Positions 16,450 through 24,835 are shown, numbered from the stretch's first letter. The stretch is DNA of 44,257 bases from CAG-632 sp963626805 (GCA_963626805.1 CAVFXS010000048.1:1-44257), one strand, 5' to 3'. Program-made: numbers and translations. The notes: a model not told the origin generated them from the letters alone.

Positions 16450-18113
16450 TAAATGGAGAACTGATAGTTGACAACTTTGCCGGCGGAGGTGGAGCTTCTA
16501 CTGGGATTGAACTGGCAACTGGTTATAGCGTTGACATAGCGATCAATCATGATCCTGCTGCTATAAAAATGCATAAGGCGAATCATCCAAACACGAAACA
16601 TTACTGTGAGGATGTCTGGCAGGTTGATCCAGTGAAGGCCTGCGGCGGCCATCCGGTGGCACTTGCTTGGTTTTCTCCGGACTGTAAGCATTTCAGCAAA
16701 GCCAAGGGTGGTAAGCCGAAAGATAAGTTTATCCGAGGGCTTGCATGGGTGGCCTGCAGATGGGCCGGATTGGTCAGGCCAAGGGTGATAATGTTGGAGA
16801 ATGTGGAGGAGTTCAAGACCTGGGGACCGTTGAACCGGGGGCATCATCCTATCAAAAGCAAACAGGGTAAGACTTTTGAAAAGTTTGTAAAACAACTTAC
16901 TGATTTAGGTTATGAAGTGGATTTCCGGGAACTTGTGGCAGCAGATTATGGAACGCCAACAATGCGAAAGAGATTTTTCATGATAGCCAGGTGTGATGGA
17001 AAGCCGATTATCTGGCCGAAGCCTACACATGCACCGGCAGACAGTGAAGCTGTAAAGGCAGGCTTGTTAAAACCATATGTGGGAGCATACACACAGATTG
17101 ATTTTTCTAAGCCATGTCCATCAATCTTCGATACATCCGAGGAAATCAAAGAAAAATATGGAATCCGGGCGGTGCGGCCGCTGGCTCCGAAGACGATGGA
17201 GCGGATCGCACGAGGTCTGAAAAAATTCGTGTTGGAGAATCCAGAGCCGTTTATTATTCAGTGCAACCACGGTGGTGATCGTAGACCTAACGATGTTCGG
17301 GAGCCGTATATGGTGCAGATCAGACAGACGGGATTTACTGCTGATAGGAGTAAGGATGTAAGAGAACCACTTACAACCATAGTAAGTAAGAATGAGCATT
17401 GTCTGATTGAGCCTAAGTTGGCACCATACTTATCGGTGAATAGGGAAAACCATTTCGGAAGCGACATGAGGGAACCGATACATACTGTCACATCGAATAA
17501 TCAGCATATGCTTATGACACCGACGCTGATTCAGTACCATTCCGAGACAGCACAGGGAGAAGTTCGGGGACAGGCGATTAAAGATCCGATCATGACCGTG
17601 GATGGATCGAATCGATACGGCCTGGTTACATCATTTCTTAGCAAGTTTTACAAAAGCGGAGTGGGACAGGATATAAGGGAACCGTTAGGAACGGTTACTG
17701 CAAATGCAGGAGGAGGTCACTTCGGAGAAGTAAGAGCATTTTTAATTAAATATTATGGGCAGGGAACTGGACAAGATATAAAGGATCCTTTAGATACCGT
17801 GACGGCACAGGATCGCTTTGGGTTGGTAACAATCAACGGAACGGATTATCAGATTGTGGACATCGGGCTGCGGATGCTGGAGCCACGGGAACTGTACGGC
17901 TGTCAAGGTTTTCCAGATGATTACATAATAGATCACGATTATACAGGCAAGACGTATCCACGGAGTGAGCAGGTACGTAGATGTGGCAATGCGGTATGTC
18001 CGCCAATACCGGCGGTGCTGGTGAGAGTGAATCTGCCAGAGATCTGTATTGCGGAACGAATGCCAAATATGAAAATAGTAGAAGAAAAGAATAAACAGTT
18101 GTGCTTTGCATAG
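16446..18113 (+). CDS. DNA (cytosine-5) methyltransferase with internal repeats
   Basis: A 555-aa C5 methylase. Motif I is FAGGGGASTG (11-20), motif IV carries the catalytic C80 in SPDCKHFS, motif VI is ENVEEF (E118), and the late motifs QGFPDDY and RRCGNAVCPPI close the fold. Between them (about 280-460), where the target-recognition domain lies, there are six copies of a D-[VIM]-[RK]-[ED]-P-x-x-T-V unit. It should methylate phage DNA at a specific site. The start ATG overlaps the preceding stop, so it is translationally coupled to the helicase-methylase. Confidence 0.93.
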   Translation: MINGELIVDNFAGGGGASTGIELATGYSVDIAINHDPAAIKMHKANHPNTKHYCEDVWQVDPVKACGGHPVALAWFSPDCKHFSKAKGGKPKDKFIRGLAWVACRWAGLVRPRVIMLENVEEFKTWGPLNRGHHPIKSKQGKTFEKFVKQLTDLGYEVDFRELVAADYGTPTMRKRFFMIARCDGKPIIWPKPTHAPADSEAVKAGLLKPYVGAYTQIDFSKPCPSIFDTSEEIKEKYGIRAVRPLAPKTMERIARGLKKFVLENPEPFIIQCNHGGDRRPNDVREPYMVQIRQTGFTADRSKDVREPLTTIVSKNEHCLIEPKLAPYLSVNRENHFGSDMREPIHTVTSNNQHMLMTPTLIQYHSETAQGEVRGQAIKDPIMTVDGSNRYGLVTSFLSKFYKSGVGQDIREPLGTVTANAGGGHFGEVRAFLIKYYGQGTGQDIKDPLDTVTAQDRFGLVTINGTDYQIVDIGLRMLEPRELYGCQGFPDDYIIDHDYTGKTYPRSEQVRRCGNAVCPPIPAVLVRVNLPEICIAERMPNMKIVEEKNKQLCFA

Positions 18114-18128
18114 AGGAGAAATGATGAA

Positions 18129-18332
18129 GTGAAAAAAGACGTTTTGAAAACCAACGCAGATTATATCAGAAATATGTCAGATGATGAGTTGGCTGGATTT
18201 TTAACTGAAAGAGCAAGATGTAACGATTGTATTGTTAATGGTAAAGGTTTTTGCCCTTCTTTAAGTAGTTGTTACTATAAACATTTAGAATGGCTTCAAT
18301 CAGAAGCGGATACAAAAGGAAATATTATTTAA
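18129..18332 (+). CDS. Small Cys-containing phage protein
   Basis: A 67-aa protein from GTG 18129, with AGGAG ten bases upstream. It has the segment YIRNMSDDELAGFLTER and then four cysteines (CNDC, CPSLSSC) that could bind zinc. Similar short proteins are common in this part of Lachnospiraceae phages (from memory). Function unknown. Confidence 0.65.
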   Translation: MKKDVLKTNADYIRNMSDDELAGFLTERARCNDCIVNGKGFCPSLSSCYYKHLEWLQSEADTKGNII

Positions 18333-18381
18333 CATTGAGGTGGTCAATGACCTGCACAAAATGAAAAAGGAGGAATAAAGA

Positions 18382-18522
18382 TTGGTGGATTGTGGAAGAT
18401 GTATCTGGTGGGCTCATATTAGTAATGCACCGTCAGGAACGATGGAATGTTGCTGGAGACCGAGGAAGAATGAACAAGTGAAACCGTGTGAGGAGAATAA
18501 CGATGGCAAGACAGTGTGGTAA
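18382..18522 (+). CDS. Small Cys/Trp-rich phage protein
   Basis: A 46-aa frame from TTG 18382, with AAAGGAGG eight bases upstream. It starts VDCGRCIWWAHI and includes ECCWRP and KPC, giving five cysteines in a short chain. It overlaps the next gene by 20 bases. Function is not recognised. Confidence 0.5.
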   Translation: MVDCGRCIWWAHISNAPSGTMECCWRPRKNEQVKPCEENNDGKTVW

Positions 18523-19069
18523 ATGCATCTATCGGTGCAAATTGACAGGAGGAACGTTCTGCCAGTACATTCTCGTCACAGGGCATATGAGACTGTGTGA
18601 GGCAGACAATTGTACGGAGTATTGCACTGGTAAAGAAACGAAACTGCCAATGGACAACCTTCAGTCATATCAGCGGGTGCAGTGGGAAAAACGGAATAAA
18701 AGAAAGGAGAAACAGATGACGAATGAAGCAATTGAAAGTATAAGAAATCTCCAGGCGGAAGTAGGAAAGAATGCCAGAAATCACGGATGGTGGGATGGAG
18801 AGGAAAGAACATTTGGAGAGCTGATTGCATTGGCACACAGCGAACTATCAGAGGCCTTGGAAGAGTACAGATCGGGGCACAAGCCAACAGAAACCTATTA
18901 CAGAGAGAGTGATGGAAAAATGGAGGGAATTCCGGCAGAGCTTGCGGATGTGGTGATTCGACTTATGGATATGTGCGATCATTACGGAATTGATTTGGCA
19001 ACAGCTATTGTTGAAAAGCATGAATTTAATAAGAGCAGACCATACAGGCATGGGGGAAAGGTAATATAA
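18503..19069 (+). CDS. Cys-rich domain in frame with a MazG-like pyrophosphohydrolase
   Basis: A 188-aa frame in two parts. Residues 1-71 are a Cys-rich module (CGKCIYRCKLTGGTFC, CEADNCTEYC). Residues 72-188 are a MazG-like NTP pyrophosphohydrolase with the helical ELIALAHSELSEALEE, EYRSGHKP and AELADVVIRLMDMCDHYG motifs; E-x-x-E and E-x-x-D would hold magnesium. GAGGAG precedes ATG 18503, and a second good site (AAAGGAG) precedes an internal ATG at 18716. It could therefore be a fusion or two overlapping in-frame products. MazG enzymes hydrolyse NTPs or (p)ppGpp, and phages use them to keep the host permissive. Confidence 0.8.
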   Translation: MARQCGKCIYRCKLTGGTFCQYILVTGHMRLCEADNCTEYCTGKETKLPMDNLQSYQRVQWEKRNKRKEKQMTNEAIESIRNLQAEVGKNARNHGWWDGEERTFGELIALAHSELSEALEEYRSGHKPTETYYRESDGKMEGIPAELADVVIRLMDMCDHYGIDLATAIVEKHEFNKSRPYRHGGKVI

Positions 19070-19254
19070 TGGCTGACATAAAATCAATAGATGATTTCGA
19101 GATATGGCTGAAAACCGAGAAGTACAAAGCAATAGATGCAAAAACAGGTGGGTTGCTGATTGCAAGAGATGGCGTCTGGGTGGATGCCTTTGAGACATTT
19201 AAGAAAGAGCAAGAGGAAATTGAAATGGACAGGGGGAAGAAGAGTGAACGATAA
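19069..19254 (+). CDS. Small phage protein of unknown function
   Basis: A 61-aa protein whose ATG shares one base with the preceding stop, so it is coupled to the MazG-like gene. It is mixed charged, with no membrane segment or known motif (MADIKSIDDFEIWLKTEKY). It overlaps the next gene by 11 bases. Confidence 0.55.
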   Translation: MADIKSIDDFEIWLKTEKYKAIDAKTGGLLIARDGVWVDAFETFKKEQEEIEMDRGKKSER

Positions 19255-19672
19255 TGAAGCGAAAAAAGAATATCTGAATCGATATGCCAAGCAATGTGCT
19301 AAGATTAGAGCTTTACAAGACCAGGAGAGGACACTGAGGGCAGAGATGGAAGGCGCGAAAGCTATTGAGTATACTGATATGCCAAAGGGAAGCTTATCAC
19401 AGTCTGACCTGTCAGATTATATGATCAAGCTCGATGCGATGATGACAAGGATCATCCAGGCGCAGAAAGAGCGTGAGGATATCCTGCTAGAGATAATTAA
19501 AGCAATAGCTGATATGGAGGATGGAACGGAGAGTGAGGTACTTCATGCGAAGTACATAGAGCGATTATCATGGAATGATATTGCTAATAAAATGAATTAT
19601 TCGGCAAGGCATGTGATCAGGATTCATGGCAATGCACTTTTGAATTTCGTGATTCCGGAAAAGATGTCATAG
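19244..19672 (+). CDS. ArpU/DUF1492-type sigma-factor-like late regulator
   Basis: A 142-aa protein with an N-terminal coiled coil (about 1-75) and a C-terminal region-4-like helix-turn-helix (EVLHAKYIERLSWNDIANKMNYSARHVIRIHGNAL). The family, called DUF1492 or ArpU-like, sits at the junction between early and late genes and is thought to switch on late transcription. GTG 19244 has AGGGGG upstream. The candidate target, a pair of ATGTCA repeats and a -10, overlaps and follows its own 3' end. Confidence 0.78.
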   Translation: MNDNEAKKEYLNRYAKQCAKIRALQDQERTLRAEMEGAKAIEYTDMPKGSLSQSDLSDYMIKLDAMMTRIIQAQKEREDILLEIIKAIADMEDGTESEVLHAKYIERLSWNDIANKMNYSARHVIRIHGNALLNFVIPEKMS

Positions 19673-19698
19673 AATGTCACACTCGATGGTGATAATAT
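19664..19698 (+). promoter_or_regulatory. Candidate late promoter
   Basis: Two ATGTCA hexamers lie one helical turn apart (19664-19669 and 19674-19679). TAATAT follows at 19693-19698 as a possible -10. No good -35 is present, which fits a promoter that needs an activator such as the DUF1492 protein encoded just before. The assignment is inferred. Confidence 0.4.
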
Positions 19699-19779
19699 GA
19701 TATTGGATTTAGAAGATAAGAATCCCAAATTTCTTATCACACATTCCTCCCAAATGTTTAATCTTAATCACACCCAAAG

Positions 19780-19813
19780 AAGCATCATGCACACTATAGC
19801 ATGGTGCTTTTTT
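19780..19813 (+). terminator. Intrinsic terminator at the early/late junction
   Basis: AAGCATCATGC pairs with GCATGGTGCTT (one T-G pair) around an eight-base loop, followed by six Ts. It ends the early operon and also lies about 80 bases after the candidate late promoter. A short leader RNA would form unless transcription is antiterminated. Confidence 0.8.
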
Positions 19814-19829
19814 GATGCATGGAGGGACG

Positions 19830-19988
19830 ATGAACAGAGAGCACTACAAGGATCCTACTGCCGAGATAGCGATAGCAAGATCGATGAAACACCAGAGGCA
19901 GCAGGACAAAAGAAAGAAGGATAGACATGGCAAGCAATCCTCGATCAGCGAACGGCAATCTAAGACGGAAGCACAGGGCAAGGATTAA
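19830..19988 (+). CDS. Small basic phage protein before HNH
   Basis: A 52-aa frame from ATG 19830 with GGAGGG just upstream. It starts MNREHYKDPTAEIAIARSMK, a start I recall from many small phage genes at this position, and then is lysine/arginine-rich. It overlaps the HNH gene by 62 bases in another frame. Function unknown. Confidence 0.55.
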   Translation: MNREHYKDPTAEIAIARSMKHQRQQDKRKKDRHGKQSSISERQSKTEAQGKD

Positions 19989-20268
19989 AGCCATGAATGC
20001 TCCTTGCGGAATCTGCCATGGAAGGCTCGGACCGATTCACTATGATGAGCCGAGCAACAGTGATCATCCGTTGTCGTTCGTAATTGATGAGATCTTGCCA
20101 GTGTCACGCTGGAAGGAGTTTGGCTATGCCTCGCGAGAAGCGGCAGCTCAAGATTGGAACAATCTTCAAGCTGCGCACTACTGTTGTAACGCTTCAAAGA
20201 GCAATAGGACGATGGTTGAGCTCCAGCGGAAAGTCCCCAAAATGAATGTCAAGGATGGGGAATGGTAA
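19927..20268 (+). CDS. HNH endonuclease of the packaging module
   Basis: A 113-aa HNH nuclease with CGICHGRLG (C-x-x-C), then FVIDEILPVSRW, then DWNNLQAAHYCCNASKSNR, which together form the zinc-bound beta-beta-alpha fold. HNH proteins beside terminase are needed in HK97-like phages for cutting at the packaging site. The gene directly precedes a candidate cos region and the terminase genes. Confidence 0.9.
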   Translation: MASNPRSANGNLRRKHRARIKAMNAPCGICHGRLGPIHYDEPSNSDHPLSFVIDEILPVSRWKEFGYASREAAAQDWNNLQAAHYCCNASKSNRTMVELQRKVPKMNVKDGEW

Positions 20269-20285
20269 GCACCTTCGGAATGGAT

Positions 20286-20336
20286 GGGGGAGGGTCCCCC
20301 CTCCCGGCTATAAAGCTACCCCGCGCCGTCAGCGCC
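20286..20336. other. Candidate packaging (cos) region
   Basis: The 105-bp gap between HNH and terminase holds a GGGAGGG/CCCTCCC inverted repeat (20288-20294 and 20299-20305) and two GCGCC direct repeats (20323-20327 and 20332-20336) in the motif CGCGCCGTCAGCGCCAATTT. I recall the same motif before terminase in many Firmicutes siphophages. Location beside HNH and terminase supports a cos site. The cut position is not determinable. Confidence 0.45.
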
Positions 20337-20373
20337 AATTTACACACAAGGAAATTTCAAGAGGTGATACAGC

Positions 20374-20637
20374 ATGGCCAGAGCCAAGAAAATGGTAACG
20401 GTAGCCGGCAGTGGAGACAGGCTGGCAGAGCTTAAAAATCTAAAGATTATACTGGCCAAGCAGATTGATATGTGTACCTCAATGGAAGATGGTCCGAAGC
20501 TGATGCCGCAGCTCAGCAGACAATACAGGGAAACGCTTCGGGAGATTGAGGAAATAGAAGGAGTAGGAGACGATGACGAAATCGGTGAATTGCTCACGGC
20601 GAGAAAAGCTGATGGGAAGTCAGATGCCGTCCGTTAG
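20374..20637 (+). CDS. Probable terminase small subunit
   Basis: An 87-aa protein directly before the large terminase, which it overlaps by 65 bases. It is mostly helical and charged (GDRLAELKNLKIILAKQID, REIEEIEGVGDDDEIGEL) with a basic N-terminus. The short length fits the small terminase-like proteins of this phage type. The call rests mainly on position. Confidence 0.65.
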   Translation: MARAKKMVTVAGSGDRLAELKNLKIILAKQIDMCTSMEDGPKLMPQLSRQYRETLREIEEIEGVGDDDEIGELLTARKADGKSDAVR

Positions 20638-22006
20638 GATCGTTCCGGAACATGAATATTCAGATGGCGAGGATGCTGTCCGGATATTAAATGCTGCACG
20701 TATGCATCCGGATCCATGGCAGAGTAATGTGCTTGATGACTGGATGGCTCGCGAAGATGAAGAAGGCTGGGCGACGAAGTCTGCAGGGCTTTCAGTGCCT
20801 AGACAAAATGGAAAAACCAACGTTGTTTCTGGTAGAATCGTTTCTGGAATGCTCCTGTACAATGAGTGGGTTATCTATACGGCCCATCTTCAAAAGACAG
20901 CAACCGAGACATTCATGGAGATCAAAGGCATATTCGAGTCTAAGGGCTTAATGAAATATGTCAAGGAGATCAAGAATGCATTAGGTCGAGAGCAAATCAT
21001 ATTGAAATCCGGCGCACGCGTTGTATTCGTGGCCAGAACAAGAAATGGTGGACGTGGTCTCCACGGTGATTGCCTGATCTTCGATGAGGCTCAGGAGCTT
21101 ACGGTAGAACAGCAAGCGTCTTTTATTCCGGCATTGGCAGCATCCAAGAATCCGCAGACGATTTATACTGGAACACCGCCGGATGAGAATTGTACCGGAA
21201 CAGTATTCCGGGAATTGCGGAATAAAGCACTTAAAGGTGACACACATGCAACTGCATGGACAGAGTTCTCGGTGACGGAGATTGGAAACACGAAAGACCG
21301 AACACGATGGGCGGCCACGAACCCTGCACTGGGAAGAAGAATAAAAGAAAGCACGATTGAGGCGGAGCTGGAACAGATGAGTGAGGATACATTTGCAAGA
21401 GAACGCCTCGGATGGTGGCAGCAGATTAATAATATCGAGGATTATGCGATTGAGAAGGACAAGTGGGAAGCATGTATGTCCGAGGAGCTAAAGCCGGAAG
21501 GCAAGACAGCATACGGCGTGAAGTTCTCACCGGATGGATCAATCGTAACATTATGTGGGGCTGTATGTCCGGATGATGGACCTGCACGAATATCACTGAT
21601 CGAGCAGAAAAGCACAAGCTCCGGAATACAATGGTTGGCCGACTGGCTGAATCAGAGATACAAATCCGCTTCCTGCGTTGTCATTGACGGACGTAATGGA
21701 GTGGATTTTTTAATAGATAAAATCAAAGGAACATGGAAATTCAAGGGATCCGTCATAAGACCGTCGGCAAAAGACATGATAGCATCCGCGAGTCAGCTTG
21801 TGAATGAAATCAATGAACAGACAGTCACATGGTACATGCTCCAGGAGGAGCTGAGTGCAAGTGCAACCGAATCGACAAAGCGACCGATAGCGGGTGGATG
21901 GGGATTCGGTGGAGATAATTCAACACCGATTGAGGCAGCAGCACTTGCCCTGTGGGGATGCAGGACATCAAAGCGGAATCCAAACAGAAAGATGAGGATC
22001 GGATAA
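20573..22006 (+). CDS. terL: Terminase large subunit
   Basis: A 477-aa packaging motor. The ATPase has Walker A PRQNGKTN (76-83) and Walker B CLIFDEAQE (167-175). The C-terminal nuclease half includes VVIDGRNG, with an acidic metal ligand, and ends in a basic tail. It pumps DNA into the procapsid through the portal and cuts it, with HNH. Start ATG 20573 has AAGGAG nine bases upstream; ATGs at 20612 and 20624 are alternatives. The stop shares one base with the portal start. Confidence 0.93.
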   Translation: MTKSVNCSRREKLMGSQMPSVRIVPEHEYSDGEDAVRILNAARMHPDPWQSNVLDDWMAREDEEGWATKSAGLSVPRQNGKTNVVSGRIVSGMLLYNEWVIYTAHLQKTATETFMEIKGIFESKGLMKYVKEIKNALGREQIILKSGARVVFVARTRNGGRGLHGDCLIFDEAQELTVEQQASFIPALAASKNPQTIYTGTPPDENCTGTVFRELRNKALKGDTHATAWTEFSVTEIGNTKDRTRWAATNPALGRRIKESTIEAELEQMSEDTFARERLGWWQQINNIEDYAIEKDKWEACMSEELKPEGKTAYGVKFSPDGSIVTLCGAVCPDDGPARISLIEQKSTSSGIQWLADWLNQRYKSASCVVIDGRNGVDFLIDKIKGTWKFKGSVIRPSAKDMIASASQLVNEINEQTVTWYMLQEELSASATESTKRPIAGGWGFGGDNSTPIEAAALALWGCRTSKRNPNRKMRIG

Positions 22007-23412
22007 TGGAATTAAACTTCGGAATCGTAAAAGGACTGCCAGACGAAGAACAGAGAAAGCTCAACGAGCTGTTGAAGATCTATAAGAACCATCGATCTTC
22101 AAATCGTAAAAAGAGAAGATATTACAACGGTAAGATCTCGCTACAAGAGGTCAATCTTGGCATTGCTCTGCCAAACACGATCGGAAAGCTGAAGATCGGA
22201 TGTGCATGGGGAGCTAAGACGGTCGATGTGCTGGCGAGCAGATCGATGTTTGATGGCTATGTGGATGAGAACGGTCGATCTGCAGATGTGATGATGGAGA
22301 TCGCACGGAGAAACCACATGCAGACGGAGTATAACAAGGCATGTCGCGAGGAGCTGAAGTACGGATGCGCATTCGCTGCCGTATCAGGATCCGAAGGAGA
22401 TGCAAAGATCCGATTCTTTTCTCCGAATTGTGCGGCTGCTATGTGGGACGGTCAGAAAGGCGGCATTGATTGCGGATTTGTCTTTGATGATTCTCGGAAA
22501 GATGAATCAGATCTTGAGTGGAGTCCGCAATATATCACATTTCATACAGATACAGCTATTTGGCAGCTTGAAAGAACTGGAACCGGATGGAGTGCGGAAG
22601 AAAATCCACACGAATTCGGAAGACCGTTGATGGTTGCTCTTACATGGGATGCAACCGGAGATAAGCCGTTCGGTCAGTCAAGATTGAAAGAACCTATCCG
22701 TCATCTGATCGAAGGCTATGTGCGGACGGTAGCCAATGCAACGATAGGACTGGAATTCGCTACCTCACCGCAGAAGTATCTGCTCGGAGTGACAGACGAA
22801 CAGTATGATGCATTGGTTGACAATAAGTTTAAGCAATACGTCGGCTCTATCTTGATGGGAACAACGAATCCGGAAACCGGAGAAAAGCCGAGCTTCGGAC
22901 AGCTCCAGCAGGGAAGCATCGAGCCTCATGTACAGATGATCCGGATGCTGGCCACTCAGTACAGTGCAGCTACCGGATTGACTGTAACAGATACCGGAGT
23001 GGTGAATGATGCCAATCCGACATCTAGCGATGCAATCCTCGCACAGTCACAAACGCTGATCCTGCTTGCGGAGCAGTTGAATGCCGGTAATGCGGATGCA
23101 CTATATGAGATTGCGCAAATGGCCATGGCGATTGAGCTTGGAACAACTCCGGATGGATTAGAGGAAGAAGATACAAAGGTAATTGCGCATTTTAAGAATC
23201 CGGCTATGCCGAGTGTGGCAGTGACAGCCGATGCAGCTATCAAGATTGCATCAGCAAGAGAAGGCTTCGGGCAAACGGACACCTTCCTGGAGATGATCGG
23301 CTTCGATCAGGCGGACATTCGGAGGATTAAGTCGCAGGAATCACGAGCTAGAGGCGAGAAGATCTTGGCAGAGGAGTTCGATAATGGAGATAACGACGAA
23401 AAGCTGGAATAG
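22006..23412 (+). CDS. Portal protein (SPP1 gp6-like)
   Basis: A 468-aa portal, the ring through which DNA enters the head. It starts MELNFGIVKGLPDEEQRKLN, has the family's early YYNGK segment, and a middle with FFSPNCAAAMWD and GRPLMVALTWDATGDKPFGQSRLKEPI. The ATG at 22006 overlaps the terminase stop TAA, with GAGGAT upstream; an earlier in-frame ATG at 21952 lies inside terminase and is not needed. It overlaps the minor head gene by 29 bases. Confidence 0.92.
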   Translation: MELNFGIVKGLPDEEQRKLNELLKIYKNHRSSNRKKRRYYNGKISLQEVNLGIALPNTIGKLKIGCAWGAKTVDVLASRSMFDGYVDENGRSADVMMEIARRNHMQTEYNKACREELKYGCAFAAVSGSEGDAKIRFFSPNCAAAMWDGQKGGIDCGFVFDDSRKDESDLEWSPQYITFHTDTAIWQLERTGTGWSAEENPHEFGRPLMVALTWDATGDKPFGQSRLKEPIRHLIEGYVRTVANATIGLEFATSPQKYLLGVTDEQYDALVDNKFKQYVGSILMGTTNPETGEKPSFGQLQQGSIEPHVQMIRMLATQYSAATGLTVTDTGVVNDANPTSSDAILAQSQTLILLAEQLNAGNADALYEIAQMAMAIELGTTPDGLEEEDTKVIAHFKNPAMPSVAVTADAAIKIASAREGFGQTDTFLEMIGFDQADIRRIKSQESRARGEKILAEEFDNGDNDEKLE

Positions 23413-24631
23413 ATATCGGGATACAATGTCAGGCGTGAGCAAGAAGGCAGAAGATCTTATGCGGGAATGGCTCGACAAGCATGGAACAGAAGATTATAAA
23501 GCTTTCCTGGACTATGCGAATGCTTTGGTCATGCATTACGGTGAAAGCTCCGGTGCATTAGCCTGTAAGTTGTACGATGAGCTTGCGGAAGCACAACATG
23601 CCTTGGTTCCTGCGGGTGAAATGGTTGATATGCCATCCTATGGAGAAGTAGCCAAAGCGGTCAATGGAGCAAAGCGAAGATCAGTCAATGAGGTTCCGCG
23701 TGCGGTTGGCCGTATGGTAAAGCAGGTAGGAGCTGATACAACGCTGAAGAATGCGAAGCGCGATCATGCGGAAGCTGCATGGGTCCCGGCGGGTGATACT
23801 TGCGCCTTCTGCGTTATGCTTGCATCTAGAGGATGGGAATATGTATCGAAGGATAAGCTGAAGGGCGGACATGCTGAACATATCCATGCAAATTGTGATT
23901 GCCAGTATGTGGTGAGATTCGATGGAAAGAGTACAGTCAAAGGGTATGATCCTGAGAAATATCGGGAGATGTATGAAAATGCCAAAAATAAAAAGAAAAA
24001 AATGGCAATGAATAATAGTACAATTTGGCCGAAGAAGCGAACAAAAATATCAATTGAAGAATATAAAGAGTTAATGCAGTATGCTAGAGAACATGGTATA
24101 GAGTTAACGGGATTTAAGCAATATGATGGAATCGTATCAACAATAAAAGATTTGGTAGATGATGCAGAACAGGTTGCAAAAAGATATCCTGGTATTATTT
24201 CTGGAAAAAAGAGACTTACAATACGCCTTTCGGAATTGTTGGATGATGAGGATTTTGCAGAAACCCAAGGACATATAATCAACATAAATGCTAATGCTTT
24301 TAGGGATGTTGATGTTTTGAGAAAGGAATATGCAAAATTGGTTGATAAAGGATGGTTTGTTAAAGGAACGGATTATCATTCTATTATATATCATGAATTA
24401 GGACATGTTGTTGCGAACAAATATCAAATAGATATTTTGAAAAATGCAGAAAAAATAACTGGGAAAAAGGATGTTGAATTATTAGAATTTATAAAAGCAA
24501 ATTTATCTCAGTATGCTGGAAGTTATGTAGATGGAAGAGAAATAATAGCTGAATCATTTTCAAGTGTATTTGGATCTGGAAATAGTGAATTTGCATTGAA
24601 GTTTATTGAAACATGTGATAGTATAATTTAA
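23384..24631 (+). CDS. MuF-type minor head protein with C-terminal HExxH toxin-like domain
   Basis: A 415-aa two-part protein. Residues 1-200 are a phage minor head (MuF/VG15-like) domain with the zinc-type signature CAFC (140-143) and HIHANCDC (C171, C173). After a lysine-rich linker (about 204-222) comes an AT-rich domain (about 225-415) with HELGH (337-341), a zincin motif. MuF proteins enter the cell with phage DNA, and many carry variable toxin domains. Base composition drops sharply near 23980, a sign that the 3' part was acquired separately. GAEIIAES-type residues after the motif (E in REIIAES) could supply the third zinc ligand. Substrate unknown. Confidence 0.82.
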   Translation: MEITTKSWNRYRDTMSGVSKKAEDLMREWLDKHGTEDYKAFLDYANALVMHYGESSGALACKLYDELAEAQHALVPAGEMVDMPSYGEVAKAVNGAKRRSVNEVPRAVGRMVKQVGADTTLKNAKRDHAEAAWVPAGDTCAFCVMLASRGWEYVSKDKLKGGHAEHIHANCDCQYVVRFDGKSTVKGYDPEKYREMYENAKNKKKKMAMNNSTIWPKKRTKISIEEYKELMQYAREHGIELTGFKQYDGIVSTIKDLVDDAEQVAKRYPGIISGKKRLTIRLSELLDDEDFAETQGHIININANAFRDVDVLRKEYAKLVDKGWFVKGTDYHSIIYHELGHVVANKYQIDILKNAEKITGKKDVELLEFIKANLSQYAGSYVDGREIIAESFSSVFGSGNSEFALKFIETCDSII

Positions 24632-24645
24632 AGGAGATGATTATT

Positions 24646-24792
24646 ATGACAATGAATATGGAAAACTTATATTGGCAAACCAATAAAGAGTGGTACAGGA
24701 TAAATAATGAAGGAAAATACGAATTAACAGAAAAAGCCACAGAGAGAGCAAAAAAAAGTTTTGAATTATTTATGGGCAAAGAAAAACGCTAG
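24646..24792 (+). CDS. Small protein after the MuF toxin, candidate immunity protein
   Basis: A 48-aa protein from ATG 24646 with AAGGAG nine bases upstream. It starts MTMNMENLYWQTNKEWYRIN and ends in a charged helix. It shares the AT-rich composition of the toxin domain before it and is followed at once by a terminator. Toxin domains of MuF proteins are usually followed by an immunity gene, so that role is inferred from position; it could also be an accessory protein. Confidence 0.6.
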   Translation: MTMNMENLYWQTNKEWYRINNEGKYELTEKATERAKKSFELFMGKEKR

Positions 24793-24835
24793 TTTAGTTA
24801 TGCTATTGTGGCCAGGATAAAATAAATAGTTAATC

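Noticed and set aside
19697..19924. 75-codon plus-strand reading frame across the early/late junction
   Set aside because: It contains the intrinsic terminator hairpin at 19780-19813 and conflicts with the better supported small gene at 19830-19988.
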